From Bradyrhizobium sp. sBnM-33 (GTDB taxonomy: Bacteria > Pseudomonadota > Alphaproteobacteria > Rhizobiales > Xanthobacteraceae): a stretch of DNA of 64,000 bases. Under the pieces are notes generated by a model that was not told the origin of the DNA, ran no database searches, and worked only from the letters and a program-made list of their open reading frames with translations. Location of the stretch: assembly GCF_032917945.1 (NCBI RefSeq), contig NZ_CP136624.1, positions 5,270,001-5,334,000 on the forward strand, given 5' to 3'. Positions 10,872 to 19,143 of this stretch are shown piece by piece; the stretch's first letter is position 1, and every line of letters starts with the position of its first letter. Position numbers and translations under genes: made by a program.

Positions 10872-12242
10872 ATGTCCCGTGTCGCCGAGTTGCTTCGCTC
10901 GCGTCGGGTGCCGCAGGCCGCGGTGCTGGCGCTGATGTCGGTCGGCTTTGCCGGCTGCAGCGCCGATATGCAGACGCGCTTTTCCGATACCTCATTCTCC
11001 AATCCCTTTGCTTCTCAGCCCGAAGCGACCGGTTCGGTGCGCACTCCCGCCGTCGAACGCCGCGAGCTGCCGCAATATGCCCGGCCGCAGGCCTCGGCCC
11101 CGCAATATCAGTCCCAATCCTTGCCGCCGCCCGCGGTCACTGCGCCGACCGCCTATCCTGCAAACTCGGGCGGGGTGTCGGGAGGAGGGCGCGGGATCTC
11201 GTCCTATGCGCCGCCGTCCCAATCGCCGATCGAGACCACCGCTACGGTGCCGCCGCGCTCGGTCGCGGCCGCGCGTCCGGCTGCGCCGGGCGGCACCACG
11301 ATCATCGTCGGCACCAGCGACACGCTCGACATTCTGGCCAAGCGCTACAACGTTTCAGCCGCTGCGATCCTGCAGGCCAATGGCTATAAGGGTCCGCGCG
11401 TGTTGTCGCCCGGCCAGCAACTGATCATTCCGCGCCAGACGGCGACGGCAGCGCCCGCGCCGGCCCTCGCGCCTGCGGCCAGCAAGCCGGTTGCCACGGG
11501 GGCAGCGCCGACCGTCCATGTCGTCAACCGCGGCGATACGCTGATGAGCATCGCCCGGCGCAATCAGGTTTCGGTCAGCGAACTTGCCAAGGCCAACAAT
11601 CTCGATCAGTCCGCCAAGCTCAGCCTCGGCATGAAGCTGACCGTGCCCGGTTCGAAATCCACGGCCGCAACTCCGGCGGCTCAGCCTGTTGCCGCAGCTC
11701 CCGCCCAGCCGGTCGCAGCGGTTGCGGCACCGGCGACCAAGGTGGCCTCGGCCGGTGGTCCGCCGCAGAGCGCCCGGCTGGCACAGGCGACCACCAACGT
11801 CACCGAAGAGAAGCCCGTCGTCGAGCAAGCCTCGGTCAAGCCCAGCGAAGCCACCGGCGCGCTGCCGACCTTCCGCTGGCCGGTGCGCGGCAAGGTGATC
11901 ACGAGCTATGGCGCCAAGACCAACGGCAAATCGAATGACGGTATTAACCTGGCGGTGCCGGAAGGAACACCGGTGAAAGCCGCGGAAGATGGCGTGGTCG
12001 CCTATTCCGGCAACGAGCTCAAGGGTTACGGCAATCTGGTTCTGGTGCGGCACTCCAACGGTTACGTCACCGCATATGCCCATGCGAGTGAACTGCTGGT
12101 GAAGCGCGGCGATACAATCAAGCGCGGCCAGATCATTGCCAAATCGGGTCAATCGGGTGAGGTGAGTTCGCCGCAGCTCCACTTCGAGATCCGTAAGGGA
12201 TCATCGCCGGTTGACCCGCTTCAATTCCTGAACGGGGCGTGA
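10872..12242 (+). CDS. NlpD-like lipoprotein: two LysM domains and a degenerate LytM (M23) domain
   Basis: A 456-residue lipoprotein with a signal ending at the lipobox Cys29 (GFAGC). LysM repeats that bind glycan lie at about 145-190 (IIVGTSDTLDILAKRYNVS) and 216-262 (HVVNRGDTLMSIARRNQVS). The M23 fold runs from about 334 to the end. Zinc ligands look missing: the usual HxGxD segment reads NDGIN, and the HLHFE segment reads QLHFE, while YAH is kept. Loss of metal ligands is the hallmark of amidase activators such as NlpD and EnvC, so this protein probably activates a cell-separation amidase instead of cutting murein itself. Pcm is immediately upstream, as in many proteobacteria. Confidence 0.9.
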   Translation: MSRVAELLRSRRVPQAAVLALMSVGFAGCSADMQTRFSDTSFSNPFASQPEATGSVRTPAVERRELPQYARPQASAPQYQSQSLPPPAVTAPTAYPANSGGVSGGGRGISSYAPPSQSPIETTATVPPRSVAAARPAAPGGTTIIVGTSDTLDILAKRYNVSAAAILQANGYKGPRVLSPGQQLIIPRQTATAAPAPALAPAASKPVATGAAPTVHVVNRGDTLMSIARRNQVSVSELAKANNLDQSAKLSLGMKLTVPGSKSTAATPAAQPVAAAPAQPVAAVAAPATKVASAGGPPQSARLAQATTNVTEEKPVVEQASVKPSEATGALPTFRWPVRGKVITSYGAKTNGKSNDGINLAVPEGTPVKAAEDGVVAYSGNELKGYGNLVLVRHSNGYVTAYAHASELLVKRGDTIKRGQIIAKSGQSGEVSSPQLHFEIRKGSSPVDPLQFLNGA

Positions 12243-12249
12243 CACAAGC

Positions 12250-12340
12250 GTAGCCCGGATGGAGCGAAGCGAAATCCGGGGGCGGCTCTCGCCAGTGGCC
12301 AGACTGATCCCGGATTGCGCTTCGCTCCATCCGGGCTACA
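12250..12340. repeat. Intergenic repeat, 'gtagcccggatggagcgaagcg' family, copy 2
   Basis: The shortest and most symmetrical copy: left arm gtagcccggatggagcgaag, right arm cttcgctccatccgggctac, almost perfect inverted complements around a 50-base centre. It lacks the cgggcgcgcattcgcgcgac module found in copies 1 and 3. It sits between the convergent NlpD-like and DUF815 genes. Confidence 0.85.
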
Positions 12341-12355
12341 GCCTCTCCTGAACGG

Positions 12356-13339
12356 TCACTTCCCCGCCAGCCTCACACCTAACCGTCCCGCCAATTCCTG
12401 CGTGAACTGCCAAGCCACGCGCCCCGAGCGGGAGCCGCGTGTCGTCGACCATTCCAGCGCCTCGCGCTCGAGTTCTTCGTCGGCAATCTTGATGCCGAAA
12501 TGGCCGCAATAGCCGCGGACCATCGCCAGATATTCATCCTGGCTGCAGCGGTGAAAGCCGAGCCACAGGCCAAACCGGTCCGATAGCGACACCTTCTCCT
12601 CGACGGCTTCGCCCGGATTGATCGCGGTCGAGCGTTCGTTCTCGATCATCTCGCGCGCCAGGAGATGCCGCCGGTTTGAGGTCGCGTAGAGGATCACGTT
12701 GTCGGGGCGCCCTTCGATCCCGCCTTCCAGCACCGCTTTCAGCGACTTGTAGGAGGCGTCATTGCCGTCGAAGGAGAGGTCGTCGCAGAACACGATGAAG
12801 CGGAAATCGGAGCTGCGTAGGAGATCCATCAGGCCGGGCAGGCTTTCGATATCCTCGCGATGAATCTCGATCAGTTTGAGCCGGTCGGCCGGTTTGCGGT
12901 CAACGTTGATGCTCGCATGAGTGGCCTTCACCAGCGACGACTTGCCCATGCCGCGCGCGCCCCACAACAGTGCATTGTTGGCGGGCAGGCCGTCGGCAAA
13001 GCGCTCGGTATTTTCGATCAGGATGTCGCGCATCCGGTCGATGCCCTTGAGCAGGCCGAGGTCGACGCGGCTGACGCGCGGTACCGGCGAAAGGCGCCCG
13101 TCCGGATGCCAGACAAAGGCGTCCGCGGAGCGAAACGAGTCGGGGCTTGCCGCCGCCGGCGAGGCCGCGGAAAGGTGGACCGCGATGGCTTCCAGCGCGG
13201 TTGCGATCCGCTCGGCGGTGGCCCCATTAAGCGCGTTTGCCGGACGTTTTGTCGCGGTTTTCGGTTGCCCGCGCGAGACGGCTTTAGAGGTGGCGCGGGG
13301 CGCTGTTTGAGCCGCAGTTTTCTTGGCTTTTTTCGACAT
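12356..13339 (-). CDS. DUF815-family AAA+ ATP-binding protein
   Basis: A 327-residue predicted AAA+ ATPase. After a basic, low-complexity N-terminus (about 1-45), the core has Walker A GARGMGKSSLVKA near residue 140, Walker B-like FIVFCDDLSFD, and the sensor segment NVILYATSNRRHLL. The family (DUF815) is widespread in alphaproteobacteria; its substrate is not established. ATG 13339 (MSKKAKKTA) is taken because it starts the recognisable basic tail; an upstream start at 13423 runs through the divergent promoter region. It is divergent from yajC. Confidence 0.85.
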   Translation of the reverse strand: MSKKAKKTAAQTAPRATSKAVSRGQPKTATKRPANALNGATAERIATALEAIAVHLSAASPAAASPDSFRSADAFVWHPDGRLSPVPRVSRVDLGLLKGIDRMRDILIENTERFADGLPANNALLWGARGMGKSSLVKATHASINVDRKPADRLKLIEIHREDIESLPGLMDLLRSSDFRFIVFCDDLSFDGNDASYKSLKAVLEGGIEGRPDNVILYATSNRRHLLAREMIENERSTAINPGEAVEEKVSLSDRFGLWLGFHRCSQDEYLAMVRGYCGHFGIKIADEELEREALEWSTTRGSRSGRVAWQFTQELAGRLGVRLAGK

Positions 13340-13533
13340 TTCCCGAGTTCCTGACGGCGCAGCCTTAACGGGCCTTGGAAGCTCTCGCAAGCGGCCTAAA
13401 TGAGGGGGCGGCCAACGTTGCAATTGGGCCCGCCGCCGCTATAGTCCGCGCGAATTTGCCCGGACCGGCGATTTGCCCAAGGCGCTAAGCCCAGGCATGG
13501 CCGGTTCTTTCCCGTCTCACGAGGATTGTTCGA

Positions 13534-13896
13534 ATGCTGATTACCCCTGCGTACGCCCAGGCTGCAGCCGGCGGCGATGCGAACAGCATGTTGATGTCGC
13601 TGCTGCCGTTCGCACTGATCTTCGTGATCATGTACTTCCTGATTCTGCGACCGCAGCAGAAGAAGATCAAGGATCACCAGGAACTGGTCAAAAATATCCG
13701 CCGCGGCGACACGGTCGTCACCTCGGGCGGCCTGGTCGGCAAGGTGACCAAGGTGGTGGACGACGACCAGATCGAGTTCGAAATTTCGGACGGCGTCCGC
13801 GTGCGCCAGATGCGGCAGATGATTTCGGGCGTTCGGGCCAAAGGCGAGCCAGCCAAGGAAAAGAGTGAGGCCAAGGACGAGACGTCCGCGAGCTGA
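13534..13896 (+). CDS. yajC: Preprotein translocase subunit YajC
   Basis: A 120-residue small membrane protein with one helix at about 20-42 (LMSLLPFALIFVIMYFLILR) followed by RPQQKKIKDHQELVKNI and GDTVVTSGGLVGKV, all characteristic of YajC. It associates with SecDF and the Sec channel. The gene leads the yajC-secD-secF cluster; the spacing to secD is 54 bases. Confidence 0.95.
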   Translation: MLITPAYAQAAAGGDANSMLMSLLPFALIFVIMYFLILRPQQKKIKDHQELVKNIRRGDTVVTSGGLVGKVTKVVDDDQIEFEISDGVRVRQMRQMISGVRAKGEPAKEKSEAKDETSAS

Positions 13897-13950
13897 GTTT
13901 TCGGCGCCGCTTGCCGCGGCGCATTTTCCTGGATCTGACGGGTCTACTCG

Positions 13951-15549
13951 ATGTTGTATTTCTCGCGGTGGAAGGCGCTGGCGATCATTCTGACCGCGTT
14001 TATCGTCTGCCTGTTCGCGGTTCCGAACTTCTTTTCCCAGGAGCGGGTGAAGACCTGGCCGGTGTGGGCGCAGCGCCACATCGTGCTCGGCCTCGATTTG
14101 CAGGGCGGATCATATCTGCTGCTCGAAGTCGATTCCAATTACGTGAAGAAGCAGAGACTCGACCAGGTCCGCGACGACGCTCGGCGGGTGCTGCGCGACG
14201 CCAAGATAAACTACACCGGTCTTAACGTTCGCAATGATGCCGTCGAGATCCGCATCACGAAGGACACTGACCTGCCTACGGCGCTGTCGAAGCTGCGCGA
14301 GTTGTCGCAACCGCTCGGGGGGCTGCTCGGATCCAGCGGCCAGCGCAGCCTCGACGTGACCGATGCCGGGGGCGGGCTGCTGCGGCTTACGGTGCCACAG
14401 GCCGCGATCACCGACCTTCTCCGCCGGACCATCGAGCAATCGATTCAGATCGTGGAGCGGCGCGTCAACGAGCTCGGCACGGTCGAGCCGCTTATCCAGC
14501 GTCAGGGCGCCGACCGAATTCTGGTGCAGGTGCCGGGCTTGCAGGACCCGACGCGCCTGAAAGAACTGCTGGGCAAGACCGCCAAGATGGAATTCCGCAT
14601 GGTCGATACGACTGTGTCGCCAGACCAGGCCCAGGGTCGGGTGCCTCCGGAATCAGAAGTGCTGATGAGTGCGTCGTCGCCAAAAACCCCTTACGTCATC
14701 AAGCGACAGGTGCTGGTGTCAGGCGGTGATCTCACCGACGCGCAGCCCGGATTTGATCAGCGCACCAATGAGCCGATCGTCAGCTTCCGCTTCAACACGT
14801 CAGGTGCACGCAAATTCGCCCAAGCGACCACAGAAAATGTCGGCTTGCCCTTTGCGATCGTGCTCGACAATGAAGTGATCTCAGCGCCCGTGATTCGCGA
14901 GCCGATCACCGGTGGCTCCGGTCAGATTTCCGGCAGCTTCACCGTGCAGGCCGCCAACGATCTGGCGGTTCTGTTGCGTGCAGGCGCGTTGCCAGCGCCG
15001 CTCACCGTCGTTGAAGAGCGCACCGTCGGTCCCGGCCTCGGGCAGGACTCGATCGAGAAGGGCAAGCTCGCAGCCTATGTCGGCTCGATCATGGTCATCG
15101 CATTCATGCTGCTGACCTACCGGCTGTTCGGCGTGTTCGCCAACATCGCTGTCGCCATCAACGTTGCGATGATCTTCGGAATCCTGTCGCTGCTCAACGC
15201 CACGCTGACGCTGCCCGGCATTGCCGGTGTCGTGTTGACAGTTGGTATTGCGGTCGACTCCAACGTTCTGATTTATGAGCGCATCCGCGAGGAATTGCGC
15301 GGCGGGCGCAACGCGATTTCGGCGATCGACGCGGGATTCCGGCGCGCATTGGCGACAATTCTGGACTCCAACATCACCACCTTCATCGCCGCTGCGGTGC
15401 TGTTCTACATCGGCACTGGCCCGGTTCGCGGCTTCGCCGTCACGCTCGGCATCGGCATTATCACCACGGTCTTTACAGCGTTTACGCTCACCAGCCTGAT
15501 CGTTGCCGGCTGGGTATGGTGGAAGCGGCCGAAGACCGTGCCGATCTAG
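13951..15549 (+). CDS. secD: Protein translocase subunit SecD
   Basis: A 532-residue RND-type membrane protein that uses the proton gradient to pull secreted proteins through SecYEG. It has an N-terminal helix (AIILTAFIVCLFAVPNFF), a large periplasmic domain opening with the LGLDLQGGSYLLLEVD motif, and five C-terminal helices with GIAGVVLTVGIAVDSNVLIY, where the conserved Asp of helix 4 relays protons. secF begins 10 bases downstream. Confidence 0.96.
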   Translation: MLYFSRWKALAIILTAFIVCLFAVPNFFSQERVKTWPVWAQRHIVLGLDLQGGSYLLLEVDSNYVKKQRLDQVRDDARRVLRDAKINYTGLNVRNDAVEIRITKDTDLPTALSKLRELSQPLGGLLGSSGQRSLDVTDAGGGLLRLTVPQAAITDLLRRTIEQSIQIVERRVNELGTVEPLIQRQGADRILVQVPGLQDPTRLKELLGKTAKMEFRMVDTTVSPDQAQGRVPPESEVLMSASSPKTPYVIKRQVLVSGGDLTDAQPGFDQRTNEPIVSFRFNTSGARKFAQATTENVGLPFAIVLDNEVISAPVIREPITGGSGQISGSFTVQAANDLAVLLRAGALPAPLTVVEERTVGPGLGQDSIEKGKLAAYVGSIMVIAFMLLTYRLFGVFANIAVAINVAMIFGILSLLNATLTLPGIAGVVLTVGIAVDSNVLIYERIREELRGGRNAISAIDAGFRRALATILDSNITTFIAAAVLFYIGTGPVRGFAVTLGIGIITTVFTAFTLTSLIVAGWVWWKRPKTVPI

Positions 15550-15559
15550 GAACCCCACC

Positions 15560-16561
15560 GTGACTCAATACGTTCTCATTGCGCTGGGCGTTCTGGTCGT
15601 CATACTGACCATCGTCGCCATCTTCGATCTGTTGCCGCCGCTGCGCATCGTTCCTGACGATACGCATTTCGATTTCACGCGCTTTCGCCGCATCAGCTTT
15701 CCCATTTCGGCCGCACTTTCGATTTTTGCGATCGTGCTGTTCTTCACCCACGGGCTGAATTTCGGCATCGACTTCAGAGGCGGTACGCTGCTGGAGGTGC
15801 AGTCCAAGTCCGGTCCCGCCGACATCGCCGCGATGCGGGCCAAGCTCAGCACACTCGGCCTCGGCGAAGTCCAGCTTCAGCAGTTCGGTGAAGCGGATAA
15901 CGTCCTGATCCGCGTTGCCGAACAGCCCGGTGGCGACAAGGCGCAGCAGGAGGCGGTGACCAAGGTCCGCGGCGCGCTCGGCGACAGCGTCGAATACCGC
16001 CGCGTCGAAGTGGTGGGACCGCGCGTCTCCGGCGAACTGCTGGCTTACGGCATGCTCGGCCTGATGCTCGCGATCGTCGGCATCCTGATCTATCTCTGGT
16101 TCCGGTTCGAGTGGCAGTTCGCGCTCGGCGCCATGATCGCCAACGTCCACGATATCGTGCTGACGATCGGCTTCATGTCGATCTCGCAGGTCGATTTCGA
16201 CCTCACCAGTATCGCGGCGCTACTCACGATTCTCGGCTATTCCTTGAACGACACGGTCGTGATCTACGACCGCATCCGGGAAATGCTGCGGCGCTACAAG
16301 AAAATGCCGATGCCGCAACTCCTGAACGAATCCATCAATTCGACGCTGTCGCGCTCGATCATCACCCACGTCACGGTGACGCTGGCGTTGCTGGCGCTGT
16401 TGTTGTTCGGCGGTCACGCGATCCACAGCTTTACGGCCGTCATGGTGTTCGGCGCGCTGCTGGTTGGCACCTACACGTCGATCTTCATCGCTGCGCCGAT
16501 CCTGATCTATCTCGGTGTGGGCGAGCACCGCGACGCACCGGATAAGCCTGCGAAGAAATAG
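15560..16561 (+). CDS. secF: Protein translocase subunit SecF
   Basis: A 333-residue partner of SecD with six membrane helices. The signature NFGIDFRGGTLLEVQ is at about 75-89, and the conserved membrane motif reads LTILGYSLNDTVVIYDRIRE. The start is GTG 15560 (residues VTQYVLIALGV), just after the secD stop; an in-frame ATG at 15503 would overlap secD by 47 bases and add non-homologous residues. Confidence 0.95.
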   Translation: MTQYVLIALGVLVVILTIVAIFDLLPPLRIVPDDTHFDFTRFRRISFPISAALSIFAIVLFFTHGLNFGIDFRGGTLLEVQSKSGPADIAAMRAKLSTLGLGEVQLQQFGEADNVLIRVAEQPGGDKAQQEAVTKVRGALGDSVEYRRVEVVGPRVSGELLAYGMLGLMLAIVGILIYLWFRFEWQFALGAMIANVHDIVLTIGFMSISQVDFDLTSIAALLTILGYSLNDTVVIYDRIREMLRRYKKMPMPQLLNESINSTLSRSIITHVTVTLALLALLLFGGHAIHSFTAVMVFGALLVGTYTSIFIAAPILIYLGVGEHRDAPDKPAKK

Positions 16562-16568
16562 CGCATAG

Positions 16569-16642
16569 TCCGAAAAACATGCCCTCGGGCTGGACCCGAG
16601 GGTGGGAACAGGTTTTCGGAAAAGGTCATGCCCAATCAAACA
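16569..16642. repeat. Palindromic repeat with ccgaaaa/ttttcgg arms, running into the next gene
   Basis: Left arm ccgaaaa, inner palindrome ctcgggctggacccgag, and right arm ttttcgg form a hairpin at about 16570-16620. The trailing part (aaaggtcatgcccaatcaaa) contains the start codon of the following Mth938-like gene (16628). It belongs to the same broad class as the other dispersed palindromes in this window. Confidence 0.6.
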
Positions 16643-17023
16643 AGCTCATCCTCGGACGCTCCGCATCTTCCGAGGTCTGCGCCGATCGAAGCTTACGGCA
16701 AGGGCGGCTTCACCTTCGCCGACATGTCGCATCGTGGTTCCCTGCTGTGCCTGCCGGATGCGATCTGGGCATGGCCGGTGACCAAGCCTGCCGAAATCGA
16801 TCAATACTCGCTGGATCGCGTGTTCAAGGCCGCCAACGCGATCGACACGCTGATCGTCGGCACCGGCACCGAAGTCTGGCTGCCCCCGCGCGGCCTTCGC
16901 GAGGCGCTGCGCGCCGTGCGCGTGGTGCTCGATGCGATGCAGACGGGGCCGGCGATCCGCACTTACAACATCATGCTGGGTGAGCGGCGGCGCGTCGCGG
17001 CGGCATTGATCGCGGTGCCATGA
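16628..17023 (+). CDS. Mth938-like domain protein (NDUFAF3-type)
   Basis: A 131-residue protein of the Mth938/DUF498 family: IEAYGKGGFTFADMSHRGSL followed by LCLPDAIWAWPV, and the motif DTLIVGTGTEVWLPP. The human member NDUFAF3 is a complex I assembly factor. Its stop overlaps the next gene by four bases (ATGA), and that gene is an NDUFAF6-like protein. The first ten or so residues (MPNQTSSSSD) come from a repeat tail, so the exact start is uncertain. A role in respiratory complex I assembly is an inference from the pair. Confidence 0.82.
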   Translation: MPNQTSSSSDAPHLPRSAPIEAYGKGGFTFADMSHRGSLLCLPDAIWAWPVTKPAEIDQYSLDRVFKAANAIDTLIVGTGTEVWLPPRGLREALRAVRVVLDAMQTGPAIRTYNIMLGERRRVAAALIAVP

Positions 17024-17883
17024 GCGCCGCGGCGACGTCGAATGGATCCGCTGCGTACTGCGCCGATCTGGTGCGCACGCACGACTTTGTCCGCTACGCC
17101 TCGACACTGTTCCTGCCTCAGGTCCAGCGCCGCGCACTGCTATCGATCTATGCCTCCAACGTTGAGATTTTGCGCGTGCGCGAACAGGTCAGCCAGCCGT
17201 TACCGGGTGAAATCCGGCTGCAATGGTGGACCGACATGCTGGAAGGCGCCGGCCATGGAGGTATCGAGGGCAATCCGGTCGCCGCCGAACTGTTGCAGAC
17301 GATCGGCGAATTCCGCCTGCCCATCGAACCGCTGTCGCGGCTGATCGAGGAGCACCAGTTCGACCTCTACAACGATCCGATGCCGTCGATGGCGGCGCTC
17401 GAAGGCTATGTCACCGACACGGCCTCGGCGCTGTTCTCGCTGGCTGCGCGGATTGCGGCACAGCCGTCGGCGGCGGTCGACCATCTCGCGCGCCATGCGG
17501 GTCTCGCCCAGGGCATGGCGCAGGTGATCGCGGCACTGCCGCTCGATGCCGCGCGGCGTCAGCTTTTCGTTCCGCTGCAATTGCTGCAGCAACATGGCAG
17601 CGGAATGGAGCAGGTCTTTTCAGGCAAACAGACGCCGCAGGCGCGTGCCGCGATTGATCATCTGATTGACGAGGCCCGAAAGCATCTCGGAACGGCTTTC
17701 GAGCTGCTCGCGCATGTGCCGCCGCAGGTGCGGCCGATATTTCTTCCGCTGGCGGTGGTCCGCCGCGATCTGGAGCGGATGTCGCGTGCCGACGTCGATC
17801 CGTTCGTGCCGCATGTAACGTCACGACTCCGGACGCTGTGGAGGCTCTGGCGCGCCTCGCGCTCGCGGGAGTTTGGCGGGTAG
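17020..17883 (+). CDS. Squalene/phytoene synthase-family protein, probably non-catalytic (NDUFAF6-type)
   Basis: A 287-residue all-helical prenyltransferase-fold protein. FVRYASTLFLPQVQRRALLS and REQVSQPLPGEIRLQWWTDM are typical of the family. The first Asp-rich motif is partly kept (DLYND). At the expected second site (N-x-x-R-D-x-x-x-D) the sequence reads AQVIAALPLDAARRQLF, so the metal-binding Asn, Arg and Asp appear lost. The mitochondrial relative NDUFAF6 is likewise thought to be non-enzymatic and aids complex I assembly. Tight coupling with an NDUFAF3-type gene supports that reading over a terpenoid synthase. A true synthase is the alternative but less likely. Confidence 0.8.
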   Translation: MSAAATSNGSAAYCADLVRTHDFVRYASTLFLPQVQRRALLSIYASNVEILRVREQVSQPLPGEIRLQWWTDMLEGAGHGGIEGNPVAAELLQTIGEFRLPIEPLSRLIEEHQFDLYNDPMPSMAALEGYVTDTASALFSLAARIAAQPSAAVDHLARHAGLAQGMAQVIAALPLDAARRQLFVPLQLLQQHGSGMEQVFSGKQTPQARAAIDHLIDEARKHLGTAFELLAHVPPQVRPIFLPLAVVRRDLERMSRADVDPFVPHVTSRLRTLWRLWRASRSREFGG

Positions 17884-18035
17884 GCGGCGGCGCTTCCGGC
17901 GTTCCCCGGATGCTGCGCAGCGCGTCGCACTTGCGACGTGGTGCGCTGCTGATCCGGGGTCCATAATTACCGCCAAGTGGGTCCCGGTTCTGCGATGCAG
18001 CGCGAAGTGCGCTGCATCGCGCCCGGGACTAGCAA

Positions 18036-19139
18036 TCAGTTCGATCGCGAATTCAATTCGCTGCTCTCGAAATTGAACCGGTCGCGGAGATTCTTGCGGC
18101 TCTCCAAAATATCCTTCAGGAAGGCGCGGTCGGTATCGCTCGTGATCAGCGGCTCGATCAGGTCGACCTGATTCATCGCGACGAGCTGCAAAATCTCCGT
18201 GCGCGGCTTGCCGGCGGCATCGCGCGGCAAGGCATGCACCACCTGGATATGCTCGGGCGGTTTGACGCCTTTGGCCGAGGAAAGCTCGCTACGCAACTGC
18301 TTTTCCAGCGCGACCTCGTCGGCTTCGACGAAGGCATATAGCCCGACACCGGTACGGCGGTCGGCGAACGCGACAATGGCGGTATCGCGCACTTCTGGAT
18401 TTTTCCTGATCAGCGCGCTCAGCACCGGCGCATCGTTGACCAGGCGGCGGCCGCCGCCTTCGCGATCGGTGAAGTTGAACAGGCCGCGGGTGATGGCCTG
18501 ATAGACCTTCTTGCCGGTCTTGAGCCAGATACTGGCGACGAAGGATTTGCGCGCCAGAATCTTGCGTTCCATCGGCGTCAGCGCCGCCGGCGCGTAGCTG
18601 CGCTTGTGCTTGAGGAGATGCCGCAGATCCTCGTAGGCCGCGATCCGGAACAGCCGGCTGCGGGACTTGAAGCACGCCGCGAGTTGGAAATCGGTGAGGT
18701 AGGCGCGGCCGTTGCGGCCCACCAGCCAGTTCTGCTCCTTGGCGAGATCGTTGTGGCAGATGCCGGCGCGGTGCAGCCTGCGCAAGGCCAGCTTGGCCGA
18801 GCGGAAATAGGCGATGTCGCCATGGGGTTTTGCCAGGTGCAGCGCGACGCCGTCGATGAAGCCGCGCACCAGTGCCCGCCGTCCGGCCCATAGCAGTCTC
18901 GGGCCGACGTCGAGATCGCGCGCCAGCGCCAGCGCGCGGCGCTCGCGGACGAATAGATGGCGGGCGAGCGGATATGACCAGACCGGCACCTGATCGAGCC
19001 GGCGCAGCACGGCATCGACCTCATCGGAATCGTCGCGAAAGCGGCCGCGTTCAACAGTCGAGAACACGTCGCGCTTCAAAAGCACGCCTTCGATCCATCG
19101 CGCCGACAGAATGGCAGCGTCGTCTTTCGGCAAGCCCAT
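18036..19139 (-). CDS. Protein-kinase-like domain fused to an ANL (AMP-binding) C-terminal domain
   Basis: A 367-residue protein with two parts. Residues about 15-200 resemble a small kinase fold: the catalytic loop HNDLAKEQN (129-137) and metal motif DFQ (150-152) stand in for HRDxxxxN and DFG. Residues about 246-325 resemble the mobile C-terminal domain of acyl-CoA synthetases, with NPEVRDTAIVAFADRRTGVG, YAFVEA, and LPRDAAGKPRTEIL with the Gly-Lys at 310-311. No adenylate-forming N-terminal domain is present. It starts only 4 bases after the trmFO stop, so it is likely co-transcribed with it. The substrate is unknown; a LPS/Kdo-type kinase is one possibility for the first domain. Confidence 0.72.
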   Translation of the reverse strand: MGLPKDDAAILSARWIEGVLLKRDVFSTVERGRFRDDSDEVDAVLRRLDQVPVWSYPLARHLFVRERRALALARDLDVGPRLLWAGRRALVRGFIDGVALHLAKPHGDIAYFRSAKLALRRLHRAGICHNDLAKEQNWLVGRNGRAYLTDFQLAACFKSRSRLFRIAAYEDLRHLLKHKRSYAPAALTPMERKILARKSFVASIWLKTGKKVYQAITRGLFNFTDREGGGRRLVNDAPVLSALIRKNPEVRDTAIVAFADRRTGVGLYAFVEADEVALEKQLRSELSSAKGVKPPEHIQVVHALPRDAAGKPRTEILQLVAMNQVDLIEPLITSDTDRAFLKDILESRKNLRDRFNFESSELNSRSN

Positions 19140-19143
19140 GATG

